From Tubulanus polymorphus (Eukaryota > Nemertea > Palaeonemertea > Tubulaniformes > Tubulanidae): a DNA stretch of 64,000 bases. The DNA lies in the NCBI RefSeq assembly GCF_964204645.1, contig NC_134031.1:930001-994000 (forward strand). The letters are read 5' to 3'. The notes beneath the pieces were generated by a model. That model saw nothing but the letters and a program-made list of their open reading frames with translations. It did not search any database and had not been told where the DNA came from. Below are positions 26,025 through 37,090 of the stretch, piece by piece (within the stretch, counting starts at the first letter, position 1; every line of letters starts with the position of its first letter). The position numbers and the translations under genes are program-made.

Positions 26025-26829
26025 GTCTGCACAGTGTGAGAGAGCGGAGGTGAATGAATGGTTTCCTATGCTTAATACATACTGTGGTCAGCCGGTGACG
26101 TATTCAATAGAGCGTGTGAATATACCGCTATTGTGTCTCTTTGACTCTATTGACATTGTTGAATGGGTTTACATTATTGTCATTGACTTGAGCGAGAGCT
26201 TATAATACTACTAGGGCCGACGTCGACGAGTAGAGCACGCGCCAGTAGCCAGCTGGACAATATCGTAGAACTTTAATAAGGCCACTTGAGATAAATTACT
26301 TGATTCTCCTCAACAACTCCTCTCCGAATTTAGCGCCGCCTGTTTTTGTGGCCGATAGATAGAGGGTAGATAAAAGCAGTGATGATATCGCGCATGGTGA
26401 ATTATATGGAAGACCTGGAGGGACATGCCAGTTGCTGGTTGCTAGTTGCCAAATACCATTTGATAATTGTTCTCCGCCCGCTAGCGCCACCTCGGTATAT
26501 ACCTTTTGTTATTCATTACCGCGAGGCACGACCAGAATCCCACCTTGTAGTACCGGACCATGTGTCACAACAGGGCTACTTGTAGGTGGGGAGTTTTACA
26601 GAACCTAGTGGATGACAGCAATAAAATCACGACCACCGTTGATACAATGCCGGACTGCCACAATTTGTCACGTTTGATTTTTATGGAGGATGGATGATAG
26701 GCCAATATCCCTATATAAACAAGAATCTTTTTTAAATAGGGATACTGGTATCATCCACTCCTTCATCAAATTGTGACAAGCCCGTCTGAACCCGAGCCCG
26801 ACACCGACCCGCGTTGATATTATTGTTTG
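26025..26829. other. Intergenic stretch with one hairpin element
   Basis: No gene is seen. At about 26650-26786 a hairpin pairs cacaatttgtcac with aaattgtgacaag around inner blocks (tccctatat / atagggatactgg). It resembles the element at 36799-36967, which has the same tccctgtat and gggatactggta blocks. Confidence 0.45.
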
Positions 26830-27642
26830 CGAATTTATCTGGTCAAATCAGATTTGATTTGTCTAATTATAATTTGCTAGTCACGTGCAATCTTATCAAA
26901 TAAGAGGCGAATTTATCTTGTCAAATCAGATTTGATTTTCCTAATCATAATTTGCTAGTCACGTGTAATCTAATCAAATAAGATTTGCACAACATGATGA
27001 ATTTGACGCCTTGTTCCAAACAGCTGACAAGAAAATACTGTCCCACTTGTTTAAATATTATTTCCCATGAATGGGTTTCAGGTTTCTCTTTCACTTTTGA
27101 CATTAATATCAGTTTTTCGACAGAAAATCTGTGAGTCCACCATCTTCAAATCGTATCAAATCGCCTCCGCGGGTGATTTGAATCAATTTGAATTTGATGC
27201 CGTGTTAAATTCAAAAAATTAGACCAAATAAAATTTGATCATGACAGGATAAAAACGATTTTACTTAAAATCAAATTGATTTGACGTGATAAATTCGCCT
27301 AAGATTTGCACAACAGGATGAATTTGACGACTTGTTCAAAACGGCTGACAAGAAAATACTACCCCGGTTATTGAAATATTATTTCCTATGAATGAGTTTC
27401 AGTTTTTCTTTAAGTTGTGACCAGTTTTTATCAGTTTTTCGAAAAAAATATGCGAGTCCACCATCTTCATTCAAATCGTATAAAATCACCTCCGACTTGT
27501 GATTTGATTATTTTATGAATCGATTTGAATTTGATACCGTGTTAAATTCAAAGATTAGACCAAATCAAATTTGATTTTGCCAGGATGAATTATACGATTT
27601 TACTTAAAATCAAATTTAATTTGACGTGATAGATTTGCCTTA
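26830..27642. repeat. Nested tandem duplications, 76-bp and about 321-bp units
   Basis: Two 76-base units starting gcgaatttatct lie at 26830-26905 and 26906-26981. They are followed by two direct copies of a longer unit starting aagatttgcacaaca at 26980 and 27301; the second ends near 27642. Each long unit contains gagtccaccatcttca and ttaaattcaaa, and ends in cgattttacttaaaatcaaa. Inverted aaatcaaatttgatttt motifs recur inside. The units carry no open frame. Confidence 0.7.
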
Positions 27643-27774
27643 TGGTAAATATCTTTATGGAAACATATATTGCCGATCAGTCCTTTAAGCAAAATATCGA
27701 TGAAAAGGGTTAAAATAGATCGGACGGGTGTCCGCTTGATATTGCTAGACCCTGGCAGGTGAGGTTCGAACGTC

Positions 27775-27885
27775 GTCACGGTTGATTGGACGCACGTTTA
27801 ACGACCGATCGCGGTTGATTGGTCGCTCGTTAACGACCGTTGTCTATAAATAGTAACGGTCAAATATTGTTTCATTCAGTTTCAG
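27775..27885 (+). promoter_or_regulatory. Alpha-tubulin promoter: paired CCAAT boxes and TATA box
   Basis: Two reversed CCAAT boxes lie in near-duplicate blocks (ggttgattggacgcacgtt and ggttgattggtcgctcgtt) at about 27780-27830. A TATA box, TATAAATAG, lies at 27845-27853. An initiator-like ttcattcagtt follows about 25-30 bases downstream. The start codon is about 90 bases beyond that. Confidence 0.7.
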
Positions 27886-27962
27886 AGAGTTTGTGAAAAA
27901 GGGATCGTTACACTTCTTTTCGTCGCACACCGCTCGTATCGAGTATCAAATAACTTTTAATC

Positions 27963-30095
<2,133 letters not shown>

Positions 30096-30120
30096 ACTAA
30101 TTTATTGTAGTAGATTGATG

Positions 30121-30126
30121 AATAAA
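30121..30126 (+). terminator. Poly(A) signal of alpha-tubulin
   Basis: AATAAA occurs 26 bases after the stop codon, implying a very short 3' UTR. Confidence 0.75.
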
Positions 30127-32139
30127 ATCAACACACGTGATTATTATTGATTAAAATTAATATCGATCGTTGTTGTTTGTATCTATCTGACGATAAACCA
30201 AGAGAGGACGAGGAAATCTTTTACAGCCGTTTTCTGCACGCGACACGTCTAGCCGGATCGTCCACGAGAGAGAGGGGACTTGCGGGCCCTTTAGATTGAT
30301 GCCTTGTGACAACGTATTTCATATCCCTATGTCTCAAATCTTATAGGTCGTGTTTAAAAATACGTTTGAACCATTAAGGTAGGGATACACGAGCCTGATG
30401 AGGTGATTGGCACCACAGCATCAACCCCGGTCATAAGGGTTGCTGGAGATACTTACGGATGGAGCGTTCCTATTGTAGAACTGGTTATTGTTTGGCGCTC
30501 ATTGTGTGGAGCCGCCATCTTAAATATTTTATGTGGCTGGCTCTTAACCAAATAAACATACCAAAGATATTTGAGATTATCGCAAAAATTAAATCCCAAA
30601 TGTAGAATATGAATTAAGAAAGCGTTTGCCATCTATTTGATGGGTTTTTGTAGGAAAATTGTGTGTCATGTCGGTAGTATAATCTAGAATATTGTTCGTT
30701 CGCTTTTGCTACTCTCCAATTCTATGAAACAAAGAAATTGTTCCCTATGTTTTACAATCGGAAAATGTGGGCCAATAAGTTGTAGAATGAGATAAATATT
30801 GATCATACGTAGAATATGCATCAGACGCATTTTTTTCGTAGGATGAAAAAGTTATCGTATCATGTGTTACTGTTGAAACACTTCTGAATCGAAGCCCGCA
30901 TGTGCGGATGGTGCCAGCGTTAAGCTGGTAATTATTTGGCATCATCGACTGCTGGACGCTTCCTTCAAATTATTCAGCGAAAACATAAGACATACTAAAA
31001 CATATACGTTGACTATTACACCATTTTGGTACACGTACCACATCGTGGTATTCATTGATTACGAGGGGTATATATACGGTAACAGATGGCCGATAAGCGC
31101 CATGAAAATATTACCAGACAGTTCCTTTTTTGGATTGAGTCACCATTTAAATAATTCATGTTCTGACAAAATAATTCAGGTATTATAGAAAAAATTTCCA
31201 TCGAAAAATAATCCTGAAAAATAGTTGTGCTTAAAGTACGGATGTCGTTTTTGTCTTATGGTCGATATGATCTACATTTATAGTCTATTTTTTGTCCGGG
31301 ATCGATGTTTTAGATATTTCGTGCGACATTGTCTCAAATTAGTTAATAGGACCGAAACTGCACAGTCTGGAAAAAAACCATCGTTCTTATATCTATTACT
31401 AAAGGATTTGCCAAAAAGTCGTTTAGACTTTAGTCCTATGCCATTACCGTCAAAGTAATTAGGTAAAAGCGTCAGTACCACCAAAAAAACCGTAAACAGA
31501 AATGGCAAAGTGTTTCTTGAGGTCTCCGCCGCAGACCGTAAGGTTGTTGACTGGCCATCCTCAAACTCCCCAAACGCGCTGGCACAATGTCAACCCGGCC
31601 AACCCAGGTTGAATTTATACGATATCAACTACTACTGGTAACCTTTTTGAATGGAGACCACTCAATGGTTCCAGAATGATTCCTTATTGCACGTTTATAG
31701 GTAATGGATTTTGGTGATTTGATAGGTGTTCAATATTGAATGCACTTGTCACCACACCAGTAAAATAGACCGATATTTTTATGGGAACTTTTTTTTACTT
31801 TTTTTTTCCCAGGTAAGCATTTAGGGGGTTCAGGGGATTTAAACTTGCTTCATTAATATTTCATTCTGAAAACCGCTTATGATTTACGGACCAACCGACT
31901 ATAACTGATAGAGTTTTATGGGTAGATATTAATTGTTCTGAAGCTAATAACAAACTCAGGTAAGGGCATAAGCTTTATGTGAAAAGATAAAAAAACTCGT
32001 CGTTGATCAAATCAAATTTCTACGATAAGAGGTAAGGAATAGAAGCTGTCAATTTTAAGATGTTTCCAAATTGTCGGCGCGGTCTTCATTTTAAAAGCCG
32101 TTTTCGAGGAATGAGTATAAAGTGTATGAAATTTGTGTA

Positions 32140-32345
32140 ACATGACATCCGCCCTCGACAGGGATTCGAACCTGATGGCATCGCTTAGGCCACGTCCTTC
32201 GGTTTTCTAAATTAGTCGAACTAAACGAAACCGAATGTCCGATAGTCGGAACTATATTCTGGAAATAGTTCGAAAATCAAGCACATTCGTTTATTAGTTC
32301 CGACCAATAGTCGACTAGATACGAAAACCGAATTTGGCCCTGACC
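32140..32345. mobile_element. Inverted-repeat element with a tRNA B-box-like end (block A)
   Basis: The sequence gggattcgaacctgatggca is, on the minus strand, a perfect GGTTCGAATCC tRNA B-box consensus. It is followed by cttcggttttctaaattagt and, in reverse, actagatacgaaaaccgaa at about 32313-32332, so the part from about 32195 to 32335 folds back on itself. The matching copy in block B (about 38558-38702) keeps the first arm but lacks the closing arm. Confidence 0.5.
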
Positions 32346-32511
32346 GCACGAAAACCTGCGGCACCAATCAGATTGCTCGTTGTATAACCGCTGAGGTAAA
32401 TTCCACGGAAGAACTATGAATGGGAAAACCCGAGCCTAAATGAAACGGCATATCTGATAGGCTAATAATGACATCATCTAAGCTGCGCCTGTAGCTGCGC
32501 ACTCGGTTTAG

Positions 32512-32576
32512 TGTGGCAGGGTTCTGTACCATGGCAATCTCGATGCCATCAGGTTCGAATCCCTGCCGGGGGATGG
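32512..32576 (+). repeat. B-box hairpin unit
   Basis: The arm ggcaggg pairs with ccctgcc, and inside it atggca pairs with tgccat. The right arm carries ggttcgaatccctgcc, identical to a tRNA T-arm. No anticodon or D-arm is present, so it is not a tRNA gene. Confidence 0.5.
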
Positions 32577-32688
32577 TTACATGATGGCTCTTAACGCTGT
32601 AAGTAAAATTGACTCGAGAACCGAAAAGAAATCTGACATCGCCGCGATCACACGATTCGAACCGGGTCAAACTGGCCCGAAGTAGGTT

Positions 32689-32798
32689 CATCCTCCCCCG
32701 GCAGGGATTCGAACCTGATGGCATCGAGATTGCCACGGCACGTGCCGTGGATGGGTGTAGCGATGCCATCAGGTTCGAGTCCCTGCAGAGGGAGGATG
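32689..32798. repeat. Near-perfect 110-base palindrome built from two B-box units
   Basis: The left arm runs tcatcctcccccggcaggga and on to a gatggcatcg block. The right arm mirrors it as cgatgccatc through to gagggaggatga. The centre is the perfect palindrome ccacggcacgtgccgtgg. Transcribed from either strand this would make one long hairpin. Each arm carries the T-arm-like ggttcga-tccctgc. Confidence 0.75.
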
Positions 32799-33172
32799 AA
32801 GTAGGTTATACATGAGGCAAGTCTTACTTGTGGAGACCACACTATCCAAATAATCACAAGATTAATAAATCCTTTTAAAAACTCACCTCACTTAATTGTA
32901 TAAGTTAACCAACTTCAGATGCCCCTTCGTGGTATCCCGCCTTGAATATTTCCAACTTCGATTCCCTTCCATCATTTCTAGATGGCGTTACTACCTATTC
33001 ATAACATAACACTCCTAATAACTTTTTCTCCAAATATGTTGTAACTTTACCATTTTACACTATTCGTATTTTACGAAAGAAAATATAGTGCAAGGATTAA
33101 ATCAACAATAGTTTGATACTGCTACAGTTACGTTTATAATACAGCAGCTAAAACTTCTAATTTGCTTTCAGG

Positions 33173-33436
33173 ATGTTTACCAAAACTCTGTTCATCGCTT
33201 TGGCCTTGTTTATGGTGGTTGGAGCTGTCGCGGCAACTGAAAAAGGTATTTTGTTAGGTTTGTAACACTGAGATTCTATTTTTTTCTTTTTTTCTAAGGC
33301 GTTTTATCTATTTACAGAAATTCATATTGCAAAGAGGAAGTCGTGTGTGTGTCATGGGCGAATGGCTACATATTGGTTTGCGAGTTTTAATCCGGATTGT
33401 TGTCCTGCCTTCATGGGAAAATGTTGTATTAATTAA
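33173..33436 (+). CDS. Small secreted cysteine-rich peptide precursor (63 residues)
   Basis: The two coding exons, 33173-33245 and 33318-33436, join in phase 1. The acceptor cag at 33169-33171 just before the start implies a 5' UTR intron. Residues 1-21 (MFTKTLFIALALFMVVGAVAA) have a clear signal-peptide shape. A short TEKEIHIA spacer and a KRK basic site follow, which would release a 32- or 31-residue peptide with six cysteines spaced C-x-C ... CC ... CC. The size, basic cleavage site and cysteine density fit an antimicrobial, toxin-like or hormone-like peptide; no named family is recognised. The gene lies at the 3' end of block A, and a damaged copy lies at 38961-39214. Confidence 0.7.
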
Positions 33437-33589
33437 GATTTGGTTTCTGATATTTCGCAATTTGATGTAAATCAATCAGTATTCTAGTCAAATAGAAAAC
33501 AGATACAGATGTAATGTAAGACCACTTTTCTAAAGTTTTGCATTTTTTTCAGGCCATTTGGGGCATTAACACAACCAGGCCAACCCTAG

Positions 33590-35260
33590 GAGGTTTCTTC
33601 TATACTTCAGTACCTTCAGTCAAGTTGATCATTATTTCCACTTCTTGGGACTATATTGTTTGTTTCAATTACTCAAAATAACCCCCTTTTCTAATGTAGT
33701 AAATTAAAGTCGAAATCGTTCAAATCACGATATGTTTCATGTCGATAACAAAGAGTCACACGGTGAAGCGCCGCGTTCGCACAACGATTCAATTTCATCA
33801 CCGCGGATTTGCGGCCGGGTACCGCGCGCGCTTTCCCTTACAAGTCACGCACAACGTTTGAGAATTTGCTGCACGCAGATGTAACTGGTACTCTGGGCAC
33901 TGCTGGTGAAGCTGCTTCCAATATAAATAGATATTTTTTGTGGAAAGTGGGACAAGAAAAGATACTTTTATATTTTACGATATGGAAAATGTCTCGGAAT
34001 CGCGGTGACGACCAACGTTCGCCAGTTTTGGTGATTAATTCGGATTTCAGAAATTGGTGAAAATAATGATAAAAGCATCGACTAAATAATCTTGATTCAT
34101 TGCGCTTCAAGACCCCGTTTAAGAATTAGAATGAAAACTATGTTCTACTGTCACCCTTCAAAACTGAGAATAAAGATGGCTGCAGGGAATGGGCCGTCGT
34201 TACACGGTGAAAAATGCTAACTCTAGGTGTGGCCTCTCTGGTTGTTTATAGCAACCCTATGATTGTTCTATTTATGAGAATAAGCTGGATTCGAACCCTC
34301 GATTCCAGGTCAGATTCTATCATCTTACAATACTTAGGTCAAATATGATGTTTTGACATTTGGCATTTTATGTTGAATTCAAACATCAATTTGATGTTTA
34401 GTTGATAGTTTGAAGGGTCACTTGGTAAATAATGATGTAAATATACTTTAATTTTAACCACTATACTTTTATGCCATGGCATAGACTATCAATTTAATGA
34501 AACATCGAATGTATATCCGTCAACGTTTCATATTTAACCCGTCAGAACTGAAAGATCGGAATCCATAATAACAGCCGCTTTCTCGTTCCTATCAGAACTG
34601 ATATCGTTATCATGGATGAAAGTCAAAACATCATATTTACCAAGTGACCCTTCAAACTATCAACTAAACATCAAATCGATGCTTCAATTTTATATAAAAT
34701 GTCAAAACATCATATTTGACGCGTCTTTAACATGACTGCTTTATCCTTGAAAAGCCTTATTATTGTCTTCTGGACTCCAGCTTTCCAATTTTCCTAGATC
34801 CGCCCGTTTTGACGGGTAGATTTTCATAGCTAGATAAGATATATATTTCAATTTGACAGTATAACTATTTCTTGTGCCATTTCAGCAACACAAGTTACGG
34901 TTAACCTCAATACGGCTTTTATAAAAAAAACACATTTCAGAAATAATGATATTCCCATTCCGTGGTTTTAGAATCAAGGCCAAGGTATATACTTGCGACG
35001 ATTCTTGTAAGACACTCACATGAGAAAAGTTAGGAGATATTAAACTCAATGTTGCAGTAATCCAAAACCCCGGCCCCGTGGTTTGTGCAAATTTCAGAGT
35101 GAATTTATTATGCAACTTGGTAGAAAGTCACGCACGCAGTGACGTTATTGCATCTACCGCACGCAGACTTATGTAATTGAAGAGCGCTTTTTCAAATGTT
35201 GGATCATCTTCTTATGGCAAGTTGTGTGTTTGTGTACGAACTACAGTTGTTTGTGACGAA
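33590..35260. other. Intergenic stretch between the peptide gene and GPCR 1
   Basis: No gene is recognised apart from the inverted-repeat element at 34339-34720. A short open frame at 33809-34060 has no start context or domain. Confidence 0.5.
34339..34720. mobile_element. MITE-like element with about 85-bp inverted ends
   Basis: The left arm (34339-34432) reads caaatatgatgttttgacat at its start, with gttgatagtttgaagggtca further in. The right arm (34637-34720) is its inverted copy (tgacccttcaaactatcaac, then atgtcaaaacatcatatttg). The 200-base middle has no coding sequence. Confidence 0.7.
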
Positions 35261-36400
35261 ATGGAAAATGCCACAGTATCATTCGATGTAACAGTAACGG
35301 GCAGTTTGAATCAATCGTACTCTGTGACGACCACTACGGAAGGAGGGTTTAAACCGCGTCCTGGCTGTAAATTTGTGACCCATTCCGACTTTAAACCGTT
35401 TCATATTAATCTGTTTTTACGAATCATGATTTACACTTGTTTTAGTTTTTCTGTTTTTGGTGTATTCGGAAATGTACTGTCTTTTATTATTCTCAGTAAA
35501 GAACGTTCAACAAATACGAGTATATTCTACTTGAGATGTTTGGCTGTTGCTGACACAAGTCTTTGTTTATCGTATGTTCTTGTAGACTTTCACTATCAAT
35601 TGTATTACAATACGATGTTATTGGACATGACTGCTGAGATAAACCATTTTCTGAAGCGTATGTACTCATACACGAGAGGTTTTCAACCAATAATTTCTAC
35701 AATTGGAGATATGATAACGTTTCTGATAGCTATAGACAGATATATCGTCGTTTGTTGGCCTCTGAAAGCGGCTCGAATCATTACCTTAAAGAGGGGTTAT
35801 ATCTATGTAACGATCATTTCATTTGGCTTTTTCTGTGATGGAATAAAAAGTTTCTTCAAATATTGGACAAGAAAATCCATAAATCCCTGTACTGGATATG
35901 AGAGCTGGGCCCAAAAATTGACTCCATTTGCAAAAAATGTTTATTACAGATATTACGAGACTTTGTTGCGTGCTCCACTAGTTGTAGTCATCCCGACAGT
36001 GTTAGTGATTTTGATAACTATTCGATTGATTTTCACGTTGAGACGCGCAGGAGCAGCGAGAAAAACCATGTCTGCAAATAATCAAACCACCATCAGTAGC
36101 AGCAGCAGCAACAGTACCGAACGTGGCTTAACACTAACTTTGATAATCATTTCGTGTTTTTATTTATCAAAACAGACATTTTATTTGAGAGCTATTGTAC
36201 TTAATTTAACTCGAGCTATCAATGGAACTGTCGGTAGAATTAGCAGTAAAAGTTACCTAGTATTGATGAATTCATTTGAGAAATTGCTGAAAATGATCGT
36301 AGCATCGACTAACTTTTTCATTTACTGCGTTACGAGACGTCGGTTCAGGGTGAAACTTAAAACTATGTTCCGTTGCTGCCAACAAAAAGATGAAAAATAA
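35261..36400 (+). CDS. Class A (rhodopsin-like) GPCR 1, single exon
   Basis: The frame encodes 379 residues from the first in-frame ATG; the frame upstream is open but lacks an ATG. N3 and N17 are N-glycosylation sites. TM1 (about 52-78) holds the GN pair at 70-71, TM2 has LAVAD at 94-98, and TM3 ends in DRY at 159-161. TM5 is the RAPLVVVIPTVLVILITIRL stretch, and a serine-rich third intracellular loop follows. TM7 has NFFIY in place of NPxxY, then a basic helix 8 with CC near the end. NFFIY-type TM7 and LAVAD occur in the invertebrate FMRFamide/myosuppressin-like peptide receptor group, so a neuropeptide ligand is a reasonable inference. The intronless form and the duplicated neighbourhood suggest a lineage-expanded family. 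Confidence 0.85.
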   Translation: MENATVSFDVTVTGSLNQSYSVTTTTEGGFKPRPGCKFVTHSDFKPFHINLFLRIMIYTCFSFSVFGVFGNVLSFIILSKERSTNTSIFYLRCLAVADTSLCLSYVLVDFHYQLYYNTMLLDMTAEINHFLKRMYSYTRGFQPIISTIGDMITFLIAIDRYIVVCWPLKAARIITLKRGYIYVTIISFGFFCDGIKSFFKYWTRKSINPCTGYESWAQKLTPFAKNVYYRYYETLLRAPLVVVIPTVLVILITIRLIFTLRRAGAARKTMSANNQTTISSSSSNSTERGLTLTLIIISCFYLSKQTFYLRAIVLNLTRAINGTVGRISSKSYLVLMNSFEKLLKMIVASTNFFIYCVTRRRFRVKLKTMFRCCQQKDEK

Positions 36401-37090
36401 CAATTTCACATATTAACAGTTAGGCCTGGGCTGTGAATCGGACCGGAAAAAAACTTGATTAGGGCCATGAAATCTTTTTCATACAATACAATGTATTTGC
36501 GTAACAAATTCACTGTTTAGATTTTTTCAAGTAAATTGTACAAATGAAAATGCCTGCATAGTCTTAATATTGTTTCGATGACTTTAGAACTTTCTCCGGC
36601 CCGACCGGTCTGCCGGGCCGCTGGTAATATTTCAATAATTAGTTCAGAGATTTGCCGCCAATCCTTAGCAGAGGGGCAGCACGTGCTAGGCAAAATCTGA
36701 TACAGCTCGACATTCTTACTGTGGCATGCGAGTGATTCAGTCAGGCACTATCAGACAGCTTTCCACACTGGATCTTAATTAGCGCGCAGAGCTGGCTATA
36801 TTAATCACAGGGACTTGTCACAATTGATAGTGAATGAATAAAACCAATATCAATGACCAGGTCCACTATCCCTGTATAATCTAAAAACATACAGTTGCAG
36901 GGATACTGGTACCCCCATCATTGGTCTCATCCATTATCAATCGTGACAAGTCCCTGTGATATTAATTAGACAGTTTGTTAATTAGACGTGACTCGTGTTG
37001 ACAGTCACTGATAATTGAGGAGTATTTGTTAAAAGACTGTCAGGGTCTCACTGATTGCTGCTGCTAGGCTCATCGGTCGATCTAGGTTCA
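36401..37090. other. Intergenic stretch with a hairpin element and one minisatellite unit
   Basis: The hairpin at 36799-36967 pairs aatcacagggacttgtcaca with tcgtgacaagtccctgtgat. At 37065-37090 there is a lone copy of the 18-bp minisatellite unit (taggctcatcggtcgatc, then taggttca) that forms the large array at 44688-46000. It abuts the left end of block B. Confidence 0.6.
36799..36967. mobile_element. Hairpin element with 'cagggacttgtcac' ends
   Basis: The ends are inverted copies of about 45 bases with mismatches. The inner blocks (tccctgtat, gggatactggta) also occur in the element at 26650-26786, so both belong to one family. The outer flanks share a tattaatta-like sequence. Confidence 0.55.

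Larger units (their letters stand above)
30571..33585 (+). repeat. Segmental duplication, block A (about 3.0 kb)
   Basis: Block A matches block B (37091-39350) in the same orientation. They share long near-identical runs starting gagattatcgcaaaaattaa (30571 versus 37091) and ending ccatttggggcattaacaca (about 33572 versus 39338). The two differ by point changes and many small indels. About 0.5 kb at roughly 32336-32830 of block A is absent from B; this extra part carries the hairpins at 32512-32576 and 32689-32798. Both blocks include a cysteine-rich peptide gene near the 3' end. Confidence 0.85.

Noticed and set aside
31278-31508. Minus-strand frame with a hydrophobic start and a GLKSKRLFGKSF segment, shared by blocks A and B (31278-31508, 37841-38071)
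   Set aside because: No ATG in frame in block A, and the two copies differ by small indels that change both ends. Conservation is explained by the duplication.
32151-32205. tRNA gene with a T-arm-like sequence
   Set aside because: Only the T-arm and part of a variable-arm-like stem are present; no D-arm or anticodon arm.
32368-32857. Several overlapping frames on both strands
   Set aside because: They derive from the palindromic B-box units, which give open frames in both directions.
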